In this document: positions 35,767 through 44,226 of the stretch, piece by piece
Position numbering within the stretch: position 1 is the first letter of the stretch
How the letters are laid out: each line of letters starts with the position of its first letter
Assembly (NCBI GenBank): GCA_019359035.1
Contig: JAHHIC010000039.1
Location: 1-64,000 of the forward strand
Length of the DNA stretch: 64,000 nt
Source: Scytonematopsis contorta HA4267-MV1
GTDB lineage: Bacteria > Cyanobacteriota > Cyanobacteriia > Cyanobacteriales > Nostocaceae
Direction of reading: 5' to 3'
Notes under the pieces: generated by a model
The model's input: the letters and a program-made list of their open reading frames with translations, nothing else
The model's database searches: none
Told to the model about the DNA's origin: nothing
Program-made: the position numbers and the translations under genes

Positions 35767-36225
35767 ATGAGAAAGCTATCGATACCATATTTTCCGGACA
35801 GACAAATGGGTCAAGTAATAACAACCTTAAATTTAACCAACCAAATTGACCAAATATTAGCCGAACGTGGTTTCATTTCCCCAGAAGAAGTTCGTTCTGT
35901 TACACTAACAAATGTTTTAGTTGATACAGGAGCGACTTTATTATGTTTGCCCTCATCTGTCATTACCCAATTAGGTTTAGTTCAGCGAGGAGAAGCAAGC
36001 GTTGAAACCGCTGCTGGACTACAAAAAGGGCGAATATTTAAAAACGTTGAATTGTCTATTGAAGGACGTCAAAGTACTTTCGACTGCTTAGAACTTACAG
36101 AAGTATCATATGCTTTATTAGGTGTTATACCAATGCAAATTTTAGGGCTTGAGCCAGATTTAAAAAACCATAAATTACGATTATTACCTATGAATTCTGA
36201 GCAGAGTTATCTTACTGTTTTGTAA
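35767..36225 (+). CDS. Retropepsin-like aspartyl protease family protein
   Basis: This 152-residue protein has the single catalytic motif VDTGATLLCLPSSV (about 56-69), then LLGVIPMQILGL, the pattern of one-domain aspartyl proteases that act as dimers. There is no signal peptide, so it is cytoplasmic. It follows the asparagine-synthetase-like gene after 64 bases on the same strand, with AGGTAGGATATT before the ATG. Processing of a peptide substrate in the same pathway is possible but not shown. Confidence 0.8.
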   Translation: MRKLSIPYFPDRQMGQVITTLNLTNQIDQILAERGFISPEEVRSVTLTNVLVDTGATLLCLPSSVITQLGLVQRGEASVETAAGLQKGRIFKNVELSIEGRQSTFDCLELTEVSYALLGVIPMQILGLEPDLKNHKLRLLPMNSEQSYLTVL

Positions 36226-36243
36226 ATGATAATGAAGGTCTTT

Positions 36244-37524
36244 TTATCCAAAGCTTTCCACAGCATAAACACCCGTATCGTTATAGTCGGAGAAAATCAA
36301 GATACCGCTATTATCTTCCACAGCTAAATTATAAGTACTAGAAATTCCTCGTCGCAGAATTTGAATTAATTTAGCAGGAGTAAATGATTCTAATTCCACA
36401 AAATTACCTGTATCCAACCATTGCAAATCTTCTACAGATAAAGTTGAGCGAATCTCAGGAGCTAACAGTTTCGCTTCTTGCGCTGACTCATCAGAAGTTT
36501 GAACAAACATTCCACGTTGAGTACTCAAAATCTGACGCGGTGTTAACCCAATATCAATAATAGTGAAATTACTATCTAAAAACCAATTTGAACTAGTACG
36601 AAGATTATACGCTAAAGTCATCCCTTGTGGGCTACAATCATGGAAAGCATAAACTTTTAAATTTGGGTTTCGTCGCAGCATCTCCATTGTAGTTTCAAAA
36701 ATATTTTGAGGGTATCCTGTAATACTCAAAATAGCGCAGTTGTTTTCAAAGTGGAAATTATTTGCGATTAAAAGCTGAGCAATAGTAGAGTTACCACAAA
36801 CAACTAATCTATCAAAACTATAAGCGGTAACATCAGGATTTATAGATGGAGAAAGTAAATTTTCTTCACGAGGAGCAGGTAATATTTTACTAACCAAACC
36901 ATTTATTGTTTGCCAGCGAGTTAACCATTCATTAAATTTATTAAAATCAATTAAAAATGTCTGCCCTATTTGAGGTAAAGAAATTTGCCTAAATCCTAAA
37001 AATATAGACAATAATCCTAAAATCACGCTGCTAGCAAAAGCCCAAAAAGAATTTAAGGGGTATATAGCAAGTATCATTCCCACAACAAGAATAAAAACAC
37101 CAAAAAATCGTAGAAATTTAGCATTGTCTCGACGTGTTTTTAAAGTTGTATTGTTAGATGTAGTTGCATCAAATAAAAACCAAATCACGAACCCAGCGAG
37201 CAAACTAGGAATAATAAAATTAGAAGTTGCTGAAATGGCAACCCAACTGGTAATAAAGAAAGGTATAAAGCAACCCCATGCAGAAGATGTGCTTCTCTTC
37301 CTAAAACGATTGTCTAATAAGTAAAAAAGTTGCTTGGGTGTAAAAAATAGGGTATTGTTAACAGAAATATCAGCAATAAGCTTAGCGAACATAGGGTCAG
37401 TAATTTTAAAACCAGTCATTTGTGTTGGTTCAAATACAAATAAATGATTACAGTTTTTACACCGACCTTGATTGTCAGTTCTATCTTTTAAAGTATTATC
37501 GGTTCCGCAGTTGATGCATTTCAT
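36244..37524 (-). CDS. Zinc-ribbon, multi-pass membrane protein with a soluble C-terminal domain
   Basis: This 426-residue protein has an N-terminal zinc ribbon CINCGTDN...CKNCNHLF (3-29), four membrane helices in about 80-190, and a C-terminal soluble domain of about 200 residues with FDRLVVCGNSTIAQLLI and LKVYAFHDCSPQGMTLAYNL. The last segment recalls Rossmann-like or Toprim-like folds. I do not recognise a named family. It is convergent with the aspartyl-protease-like gene, 18 bases apart. Confidence 0.65.
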   Translation of the reverse strand: MKCINCGTDNTLKDRTDNQGRCKNCNHLFVFEPTQMTGFKITDPMFAKLIADISVNNTLFFTPKQLFYLLDNRFRKRSTSSAWGCFIPFFITSWVAISATSNFIIPSLLAGFVIWFLFDATTSNNTTLKTRRDNAKFLRFFGVFILVVGMILAIYPLNSFWAFASSVILGLLSIFLGFRQISLPQIGQTFLIDFNKFNEWLTRWQTINGLVSKILPAPREENLLSPSINPDVTAYSFDRLVVCGNSTIAQLLIANNFHFENNCAILSITGYPQNIFETTMEMLRRNPNLKVYAFHDCSPQGMTLAYNLRTSSNWFLDSNFTIIDIGLTPRQILSTQRGMFVQTSDESAQEAKLLAPEIRSTLSVEDLQWLDTGNFVELESFTPAKLIQILRRGISSTYNLAVEDNSGILIFSDYNDTGVYAVESFG

Positions 37525-37527
37525 AAT

Positions 37528-37612
37528 TGGTAATTGGTAATTGGTAATTGGTAATGGGTAATTGGTAATTGGTAATGGGTAACTGGTAATTGGTAATTGG
37601 TAATGGGTAATT
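37528..37612. repeat. TAATTGG short tandem repeat
   Basis: About twelve 7-base units (TAATTGG, TAATGGG, TAACTGG) fill nearly the whole space between the zinc-ribbon membrane protein and the LysA-like gene. Confidence 0.85.
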
Positions 37613-37625
37613 GTTATTGCTTTTC

Positions 37626-38876
37626 TTAGAACAATTGATTTTCTAGTAAGGTGCTATAGTCTTCTCGCTTCCTAATTAAGTGATGGGTATTATTTTCTAA
37701 CAATACTTCCGCTGGTCTGGGACGATGTAAAAAGTGCGATGACATTGCGTAACCATAAGCACCAACGTCTAAAATGGCGATAATATCACCAATTTCTAAT
37801 GCTGGTAGTTGGCAATTTTTTCCTAGGTAATCTCGCGAATAGGTTGTATTCCCACAAACATCTGTCGTGTAAACTTTTGACTGTTGACCGTTGACTGTTG
37901 ACAGTTGACTGGTAATAATTTCGCGATATCCACCGTGAACGGAAGGAACAGAAAGATTACCCACTGTAGTATCAACACCTACTATTTGTTTTTCTTCTTG
38001 CCATTTTATGGAAACAACTTTCGCTAGTAATATCCCACATCCAGCTATTGCTGCTCTTCCGGGCTCAATTACTAAGTCAATTTCTTTTTTTAGGCTTTTA
38101 ATACTATCAGTTAATGCTGCACCAAATTCTTCCCAATCAAAAGCTGCTCCGAAATGATGATAGGGATAGCCAAAACCACCTCCAAAATCTAAATATTCCC
38201 AATCTGGTAATTGTTGTGCAGTAGCAATAACTGTTTCAATTACCTGAGTAAAAGCCTTGGTCGCATTGGTTCCTGTACCTCGGTAAAAGTGTAAACCAGT
38301 TAATTTCAATTTAGATTTACTTGTAATTGCAATTGCTTTTGCAAAATCCTCCGGAGAAACCCCAATCCGACTATCTCCGGTTATTTCTGGTAAATTAAGT
38401 CGTAAACCTAGATGGAGTTCCCCACTCCTTTCTCCCCAAATTTCACACAATAGCTTTAGCTGAGCGATGCTATCCAAATTTAATGTTGTGATTCCCCAGT
38501 TAAGGATTTTTATCATTTCTGGAAGGTTCAAATTACTTCCGCTATAAACTATTTCGCTGGGGTCAAAACCTGCTTTCAGTCCCAAGTAAATATCTCCTGG
38601 TGTATTAGCGTGTAGTCCCCAACCGCATTCTCGAAATATTTTTAACAGAGAAATATTACCGTTGGTGACACTCGCAAAACGAAATTGAGTGCGAGGATAA
38701 GGAACTGCTTGAGTGATACGTTTAATAGTTTCTCGTAGACTCAAAGCATCATAAACATAAAGGGGAGAACCATAGATACTTAGCAACTCCTCAGCAATTC
38801 TCCACTCCCAATTTCCTATTCCCCATTCCCCATTCCCCATTCCCAATTCCCCATTTTTTATTTGTAATTTTTCCAT
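37626..38876 (-). CDS. LysA-fold decarboxylase-like protein lacking the PLP lysine
   Basis: This protein of about 416 residues has the fold-type III PLP decarboxylase pattern: DFGGGFGYPYHH, EPGRAAIAGCG, TDVCGNTTYSRDYL and GAYGYAMSSHFLHRPRPAEV match LysA-type enzymes. In E. coli LysA the cofactor Lys is in RFAQKACSNI; the aligned segment here is RFASVTNGNI, with Val at the Lys position (residue 72 counted from the GTG at 38882, 70 from the ATG at 38876). It should not form the usual PLP Schiff base. Two tandem-repeat tracts code within it: N-terminal GELGMGNGEWGIGNWEW (38802-38866) and internal SQLSTVNGQQSK (37875-37912). The start overlaps the end of the upstream asparagine-synthetase-like gene. 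Confidence 0.8.
   Translation of the reverse strand: MEKLQIKNGELGMGNGEWGIGNWEWRIAEELLSIYGSPLYVYDALSLRETIKRITQAVPYPRTQFRFASVTNGNISLLKIFRECGWGLHANTPGDIYLGLKAGFDPSEIVYSGSNLNLPEMIKILNWGITTLNLDSIAQLKLLCEIWGERSGELHLGLRLNLPEITGDSRIGVSPEDFAKAIAITSKSKLKLTGLHFYRGTGTNATKAFTQVIETVIATAQQLPDWEYLDFGGGFGYPYHHFGAAFDWEEFGAALTDSIKSLKKEIDLVIEPGRAAIAGCGILLAKVVSIKWQEEKQIVGVDTTVGNLSVPSVHGGYREIITSQLSTVNGQQSKVYTTDVCGNTTYSRDYLGKNCQLPALEIGDIIAILDVGAYGYAMSSHFLHRPRPAEVLLENNTHHLIRKREDYSTLLENQLF
37875..37912. repeat. GTTGACT/GTTGACG short tandem repeat inside the LysA-like gene
   Basis: Five 7-base units are translated in frame as part of the loop before the TDVCGN motif. The same repeat is intergenic at 24350-24411 and 43384-43430. 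Confidence 0.8.
38802..38866. repeat. CCCCATT short tandem repeat encoding the N terminus of the LysA-like protein
   Basis: Units of CCCCATTCCCCATTCCCAAT type lie between the start codon and the first conserved residues, and overlap the final codons region of the upstream gene. Confidence 0.8.
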
Positions 38877-40687
38877 ATCCACCGAGGTAACATAAATGGA
38901 TGTGCAAATGAACTTTTACCAACTTCTTCACCTAAGACGTTAATTCGCCAAAGTTGCCACATGATGAGTAGCCAAAGTATCTCACCAATGCGCCTTCCTT
39001 GGATTGCTGCGCTCAGTTCACCCGTAACTATTTTTGCTGCTATATCAGGTAAAATACGGTTTTCTTTAGAAAGAATTCCAGGATTTAACCAATTGCCTAT
39101 TTGATACCAAAATTCATTTAAGCACCAAGGGGTTAAGGGAACGCCCATACCGCGTTTTTGTCTCCAAACTATTTCTGGGGGTAGCCAATTTTCTACTGCT
39201 TTTTTGAGGATATATTTCTCACAGGCTCCCTGTAGACAAAGTTCTCCTGATAATGAAAATGTCCACTCAGCAAGGGGTAAGTCGCAAAAAGGAGAACGTA
39301 CTGATAACCCATGAGTAAACCCCAAATTAGTTGCACGAGGATGTATATTTTGTGCCCCTTTTAACATTAGTGTGGCACGTCGGAGACGATGCATCAGAGA
39401 AGGGCAAAAATTAGGGTCAAGTGCTGTTTGTAACCACTTCTCTGGATGTATTTCTTTTACTTGTTGCTGTATTTCTGGTTGAAAAACCTGTGTTTCTAAG
39501 TTCCACAAACGGTGAAATGTACGAAGGTATTGTTGTATAAATGTTTCTTGTCCTGTGGGATGATGTCCTTGGTAAATACCAGCGGCAATTAGTGGTTTAT
39601 TTGTCCAACCAGCAAATAATTGGTCACCTCCTTCACCATTAAAAATTACACTGCTTTCTTGCCTAGCTGTTTGGCATAAAAGATACAAAGGAACCGTTAC
39701 CCCGTCTCCGAAGGGTAAGTCCATTGCTTGTACGGTGGGAATCAGGGCTTTTTTGATATGATTGGGTGTTGCAGGGACTTTAATCAGAGGAATATTTAAG
39801 AATTGGGCTACTTGTTCTGCGTAGGGATATTCTGGAATGCCTATATTTCCGAAATCTAGGGTGTATGCTCGGACTTTTACACCTGCTTGCACTAAAAGTG
39901 CTGCGACTATGGAAGAATCTAGTCCCCCGGAGAGTAATACTCCTACGGGTTCGTCTTTTAAATCAGTTATTTGGCGATTAATGGATTCTTTGAGATAATT
40001 TTGTAATTGGCTAACTGCTGTGGTTTCATCTTTGATTTGTTCTGAAGCTTCACACCATTCCCGTAAAGATTGGGATTTGGGAGTATTTAAATTAATATCT
40101 TCTGAATCAATACGACATTGCCAAACAAGTTCGGTTGCTGCTGGTATTGTAAATACTTCGCTAACCGGGGTTAGGGGTGTGGGGACATAAGAAAAGCAGT
40201 TATAACCGTAGAAACCAGGTATGCTAACTTGGGGTCTTTCAATTAAAGGTAGAAGCAATTGTAAACGGGATGCAAACCAAATAATTTCTCCATACTGCAT
40301 CCAGTATAAAGATACTCGTCCAAAAGATTCCCGTCCTAAAATTAACCTGTTTTCCCCTATTTTTACCCAAGCATCAACTTCTGTTGGTAGTCCGGATGCT
40401 GATATTGCGGCAATTTGGTAAGGTAATTCTTCAATATTTTTATTTAGGGACGTATTTATAGATGTATTTATAGATTTATTTACAAGCTTTGGTTGCTTTT
40501 CCCAAAAGTAAGCAACATTCCAAACAAGTTGAGGATAATTTTCTTGTTGACGAAAAATATTTGCACGCTCTGTTGAATGTACAAATTTTGCCTGTAAATT
40601 CTGTACGTGAGTTAGTTGGTCTTCTAACTCGCTTTGTTGAATAGCATGAGAACCGCAACCCCAATAACCAATAAATTGATATGCCAT
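38858..40687 (-). CDS. Asparagine-synthetase-like amide-forming enzyme 2 (no glutaminase Cys)
   Basis: This 609-residue paralogue of the enzyme at 33951 has PP-loop SGGLDSS (253-259), NGEGGDQLFAGW, and a C-terminal RSPFCDLPLAEW and KRGMGVPL typical of the synthetase domain. The N terminus is MAYQFIGYWG, without the Cys2 needed for glutamine hydrolysis, although the Ntn-like domain is present. A small INTSINTSLN repeat interrupts that domain. Its last codons overlap the start of the LysA-like gene, and the 216-residue membrane protein lies 6 bases upstream, so these three form an operon. Substrates are unknown. Confidence 0.82.
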   Translation of the reverse strand: MAYQFIGYWGCGSHAIQQSELEDQLTHVQNLQAKFVHSTERANIFRQQENYPQLVWNVAYFWEKQPKLVNKSINTSINTSLNKNIEELPYQIAAISASGLPTEVDAWVKIGENRLILGRESFGRVSLYWMQYGEIIWFASRLQLLLPLIERPQVSIPGFYGYNCFSYVPTPLTPVSEVFTIPAATELVWQCRIDSEDINLNTPKSQSLREWCEASEQIKDETTAVSQLQNYLKESINRQITDLKDEPVGVLLSGGLDSSIVAALLVQAGVKVRAYTLDFGNIGIPEYPYAEQVAQFLNIPLIKVPATPNHIKKALIPTVQAMDLPFGDGVTVPLYLLCQTARQESSVIFNGEGGDQLFAGWTNKPLIAAGIYQGHHPTGQETFIQQYLRTFHRLWNLETQVFQPEIQQQVKEIHPEKWLQTALDPNFCPSLMHRLRRATLMLKGAQNIHPRATNLGFTHGLSVRSPFCDLPLAEWTFSLSGELCLQGACEKYILKKAVENWLPPEIVWRQKRGMGVPLTPWCLNEFWYQIGNWLNPGILSKENRILPDIAAKIVTGELSAAIQGRRIGEILWLLIMWQLWRINVLGEEVGKSSFAHPFMLPRWIWKNYK

Positions 40688-40693
40688 CCTGAA

Positions 40694-41317
40694 TTATTTT
40701 ACTTGGAAAGTTTCGTCACTGAGGGAACGGCCATTTAAGAGCATCTGCACTTTCCAATTACCTGTTGGTGCTGCAGAACCTATATTATACCGACAGTATG
40801 TATTCCAAACCGATGTAGTAACCTCACGAGTTTGGAAGTTGTTTTGTTTAACTAGCTGACCGTTGGGGTCGTTCCAATTACATGACAAATTTAGTGTTTC
40901 TCCCACCGGAGCATCTTTCAGAGTTACGCGATAATATAATTCTGAGTTACTTTGGCGTTCAATTATCTTGAGATTACCCCCGTCATCTTGCGCTAAAGTA
41001 ATTCGGTTTTGTTGCGCTGAAACACCAGCAATTACTGAGTTTTGCCGTTGCGAAAAAAATATAGAGAGTGCGATCGCAATTACTAAAACAGCAATAGCAG
41101 AACCAAAAATCCATCGATTGCGACGTTGTTGCTGTTGGAGTGCTTGTCTCCGACCCAGCTGGACTAAAGCTTCATCCAATAAATCAGGTGGTAAATTTAA
41201 TTCTTGCAAAATCTCCTTAACCTGCTCTGGGTCTAACTCCGCTTCCCGACGCTGGGAAAGCAGTTCGACCTCAGCCACAATCTTTCCTAACTGGTTTTGA
41301 GTTAGTCGCTGTGTCAT
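40694..41317 (-). CDS. Single-pass membrane protein, first gene of the amide-forming operon
   Basis: This 207-residue protein (from MTQRLTQNQLG) has an N-terminal helical region of about 60 residues (LDPEQVKEILQELNLPPDLLDEA), a membrane helix at about 64-82, and an extracytoplasmic domain of about 110 residues with two Cys (CNWNDP and YCRYNI) that could form a disulfide. I do not recognise a family. ATG 41317 is preferred because AGGAAGAG precedes it; the upstream ATG 41344 has no such site. It is 6 bases ahead of the asparagine-synthetase-like gene. Confidence 0.65.
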   Translation of the reverse strand: MTQRLTQNQLGKIVAEVELLSQRREAELDPEQVKEILQELNLPPDLLDEALVQLGRRQALQQQQRRNRWIFGSAIAVLVIAIALSIFFSQRQNSVIAGVSAQQNRITLAQDDGGNLKIIERQSNSELYYRVTLKDAPVGETLNLSCNWNDPNGQLVKQNNFQTREVTTSVWNTYCRYNIGSAAPTGNWKVQMLLNGRSLSDETFQVK

Positions 41318-41462
41318 AGCTCTCTTCCTATAGCTTGGCTGCAACCGTATTTAGGTTTGCGGTTCTAATATAAACTACACCAGTTATAAACTACACCAAC
41401 TGTCCGGAAATTTTCGTAACAATTACAAATATTCGCCAAAACTGGTTCGTAACAGCAAAAGA

Positions 41463-41700
41463 AACCTCACCTCCAACGTGACTCCCCACAAGCGGGGAGG
41501 GGGCTACAATGTACACACAAGTTGAATACTTGTCATTGCGAGGAGGAACGACGAAGCAACCTCAAAAACTTTAACTCTCACGCGATATTAATGTTTACTA
41601 TTTGTCGCGGAAGGACACGAGGAAAGGGATTGCTTCGTCGTTCCTCCTCGCAATGACAGGTATTCAACTTGTGTGTACATGGTAGGGGGTGGGGTTCCTC
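41463..41700. mobile_element. MITE-like element with 50-bp inverted arms
   Basis: Arms 41510-41559 and 41630-41679 match as inverted repeats in 49 of 50 positions (outer ends TGTACACACAAG, inner ends GACGAAGCAA), with a 70-base non-coding centre. GC-rich flanks CCCCGC...GGGGCTACAA and GGTAGGGGGTGGGGTT extend the symmetry. Related ends occur at 20695-20830. No transposase gene is inside. The rest of 41318-41793 shows no gene. Confidence 0.7.
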
Positions 41701-41720
41701 TTGCTGACAAAATTTGGATT

Positions 41721-41752
41721 AAAAAAGCCCAGACATTTCTGCCTGAGCCTTT
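41721..41752 (-). terminator. Terminator of the RNA-binding protein gene
   Basis: On the reverse strand AGGCTCAGGCA and TGTCTGGGCTT form an 11-pair stem (three G-T pairs) with a GAAA loop, followed by six T. Confidence 0.75.
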
Positions 41753-41793
41753 ACTAAACCCAATTAATTTTTTGGACTAATATCCAAATATAA

Positions 41794-42099
41794 TTAATAA
41801 CGGTTATTGCGGAAATTACCGCCACCGCGATTACCACCACCAAAAGAACCTCTATCTTCTTTAGGTTTAGCCTTATTAACTTTGAGGTCGCGTCCCATCC
41901 ATTCAGCACCGTCAAGTGCTTCAATGGCAGCAGCTTCTTCAGCTTCGGAACTCATTTCAACGAAACCAAAGCCGCGTAAACGACCTGTTTCACGGTCAGT
42001 AGGTAGTTGAACGCGCTTCACAGAACCATATTCTGCAAAAATCGCATTCAAACTCTCTTCTGTAACGTCGTATGAAAGATTGCCTACATAAACTGACAT
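41794..42099 (-). CDS. RRM-type RNA-binding protein (cyanobacterial Rbp)
   Basis: This 101-residue protein has one RNA-recognition motif with RNP2 VYVGNL (3-8) and RNP1 RGFGFVEM (about 43-50), then a short Gly/Arg/Asn-rich tail GGGNRGGGNFRNNRY. Tailed Rbp proteins of this type are cold-induced in Anabaena and bind RNA, influencing message stability and localisation. The 280-base upstream region contains no other gene and probably holds a long, cold-responsive leader; a GGTTTCGGAGACG ribosome site region precedes the ATG. Confidence 0.93.
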   Translation of the reverse strand: MSVYVGNLSYDVTEESLNAIFAEYGSVKRVQLPTDRETGRLRGFGFVEMSSEAEEAAAIEALDGAEWMGRDLKVNKAKPKEDRGSFGGGNRGGGNFRNNRY

Positions 42100-42379
42100 A
42101 TGTCGTCTCCGAAACCGTAAGTGTATAGAGATTTAGATTTCGGAGAAAAGTCTGTGTATACCAAAAGGAAAAAGCCTGTCAATACTAAAAACAAACGTAG
42201 CTCGCCGAATTAACTCTCGAATAGAATCTTAACATAGGTGGAAACTCTGTAGGGAGAAAGTGGAAAAACTTTACAAAAGTTAATATAAACAGAAAATACC
42301 CTAGTTGACTAACGAGGAAGCGAGCCATTATCAGAGGTAATAATAAAAATAAGATTTAAATAAATGGTTAAAAGCAGCA

Positions 42380-43384
42380 ATGGAAGGCATTTATGAGGTA
42401 TGTATTGGAATCACGAACCCTATAAGAGCCATACAATATTGGGAGCAATTTGGCTATCGTATCGGTTGTGAGGGACAACTACCCGATAATGCAGCCTATC
42501 CGTTATATGGAGTTAATTCATCATTAAAATCAATTCGTCTGTACCATCAAAACGCAGACCACGGATTAATTCGCTTGATGATGTGGGAGATTCCGACACA
42601 TCGGGGCTTAGGTATGGAATCAATGAAAGTTCGGGGGAATCGTTGGGCTATAACTCTCACAAGCGATATATTAAACATCTTAAACCATGCCGAAGAAGCA
42701 AAAACAGCTCTTTGGGATATAAAATATACTATTCCTCACTGGGAAATTATTTACCAAAAGCATAAAAAAAGCCATCCTTTCGTCGAACCATTAATGGGGG
42801 TACGAGAAATGTTGTTGCTGCAACCCGAAACCAGACAAGTAATCTTTCAAAGATTTGGTTATCAGATGCCTCATTACGGAAACATTAACCACAGCAGCAT
42901 TTTAAAAACAAGTCAGTTTACTCACATGGGGATAGTTATACAAGACGACAGCAAACAAACCCTGAGATTTTATGACGAAATTTTGGGTTTATTGCGTGTG
43001 AGGGACGACGTAGAAACCAGCTATGAAACATCATTAGCAGGTAGAGGGATATTTGATTTGCAACCAGGAGAGCGTTTTTTCGTCACAGCATTTGATGACC
43101 CTCGTTCCTCAAAAACTGACTGGATGACAGCACGTAGCGGTAGACTTTATATAGTCAGATTTCCCCAATATATTAAATTAAAAACCAACTTTGAAGCCTC
43201 GCAACCAGGATGTTTAGGAATGTCTTTGTATACTTACCGCGTAAATAATATAGAAAATTACTTTGACCGGATTAAATCGAGTGCGGTGCAAAAGTTTACG
43301 ACGATTTCTGTAAATGAATTTGGTGAAACAAGTTTTTCTTTTGTAGCACCAGACGGATATTTTTGGAATTTGGTAAATAGTTGA
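42380..43384 (+). CDS. VOC (glyoxalase/bleomycin-resistance fold) protein
   Basis: This 334-residue protein has two vicinal-oxygen-chelate halves: residues 1-120 (EVCIGITNPIRAIQYWEQFG ... GLIRLMMW) and 190-334 (THMGIVIQDDSKQTLRFYDE ... VAPDGYFWNLV). His and Glu residues in these strands could bind a metal. The substrate cannot be told; relatives include dioxygenases, glyoxalases and drug-binding proteins. It is a lone gene followed by a GTTGACT tandem repeat. Confidence 0.8.
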   Translation: MEGIYEVCIGITNPIRAIQYWEQFGYRIGCEGQLPDNAAYPLYGVNSSLKSIRLYHQNADHGLIRLMMWEIPTHRGLGMESMKVRGNRWAITLTSDILNILNHAEEAKTALWDIKYTIPHWEIIYQKHKKSHPFVEPLMGVREMLLLQPETRQVIFQRFGYQMPHYGNINHSSILKTSQFTHMGIVIQDDSKQTLRFYDEILGLLRVRDDVETSYETSLAGRGIFDLQPGERFFVTAFDDPRSSKTDWMTARSGRLYIVRFPQYIKLKTNFEASQPGCLGMSLYTYRVNNIENYFDRIKSSAVQKFTTISVNEFGETSFSFVAPDGYFWNLVNS

Positions 43385-43430
43385 CTGTTGACTGTTGACG
43401 GTTGACTGTTGACTGTTGACGGTTGACTGA
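43384..43430. repeat. GTTGACT/GTTGACG short tandem repeat
   Basis: Six to seven 7-base units directly after the VOC gene stop codon; same family as 24350-24411 and 37875-37912. Confidence 0.85.
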
Positions 43431-43484
43431 TGAATTTTGTATTTTAAAACGACTGCTTAGTATCTACAAATACTGGGGTTAACA

Positions 43485-44072
43485 ATGAAAAAATGGATTA
43501 CTTGGATTTTACTTGTAATTGTATCGGCGTTACTATTAATCATAATTTTCACTGCAACTAGTATTTATACTTATGGTAGTCAATCAAAAGAAATAAAAGC
43601 CGATGTTGCAATAGTTTTAGGAGCAGCAGTATGGGGGAACCAACCTTCTCCAGTTTTTCGAGAAAGAATAAATCATGCAGTAAATCTTTATAAAAATGGC
43701 AATGTGAGCAAAATAATATTTACTGGTGGAGTAGGAGAAAATGACAAAATAGCTGAAGCCACAGTGGGTAAAAAATATGCGATATCAAAAGGCGTTAAAG
43801 ACGCAGATATTTTAATAGAAACAGAGTCGCGTACAACTTACCAAAATCTAAAGAACGCACAAGATATTGCCGCCAATAAAAATATAAATAAATTTCTTAT
43901 AGTCAGCGACCCTTTACATTTAAAAAGAGCCGTCTTAATGGCAAAAAACTTAGGATTAAACGCATATCCATCTCCCACCCCAACAACACGCTATCGTGGA
44001 TTTCAAAGTCAAACAGAATTTTTAGCCAGGGAAACATATTTTTATTTTGTCTATCTCATTTTTAAAATATAA
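43485..44072 (+). CDS. YdcF/SanA-type membrane-anchored DUF218 protein
   Basis: This 195-residue protein has one N-terminal helix (about 5-27) and a DUF218 domain with ADVAIVLGAAVWGNQPSPVF, IIFTGGVGEN, ESRTTYQNLKNA and SDPLHLKRAVLMA. Family members (SanA, ElyC, YdcF) affect envelope integrity and may bind nucleotide or lipid carriers. The start follows AACAATG with weak GGGGTT. A second family member is at 50231. Confidence 0.88.
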   Translation: MKKWITWILLVIVSALLLIIIFTATSIYTYGSQSKEIKADVAIVLGAAVWGNQPSPVFRERINHAVNLYKNGNVSKIIFTGGVGENDKIAEATVGKKYAISKGVKDADILIETESRTTYQNLKNAQDIAANKNINKFLIVSDPLHLKRAVLMAKNLGLNAYPSPTPTTRYRGFQSQTEFLARETYFYFVYLIFKI

Positions 44073-44226
44073 GTTGAGCAAGCGTTTAGCAAAGTAAACC
44101 GATAGAAAGGGATTATTGATTTGAGGTGAACACAGTCTTAGTTATGTGAATTATGAACTATTGTTGACTGCTGTGGCTATAAAGATAGTGTAGTAGAATA
44201 GTAAAGTAAATAAAAAAAAATTAATC

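Noticed and set aside
30851-41317. Classical lasso-peptide gene cluster
   Set aside because: Only cyclase-like enzymes are present; I found no leader-binding PqqD-like protein, no transglutaminase-like protease and no precursor peptide.
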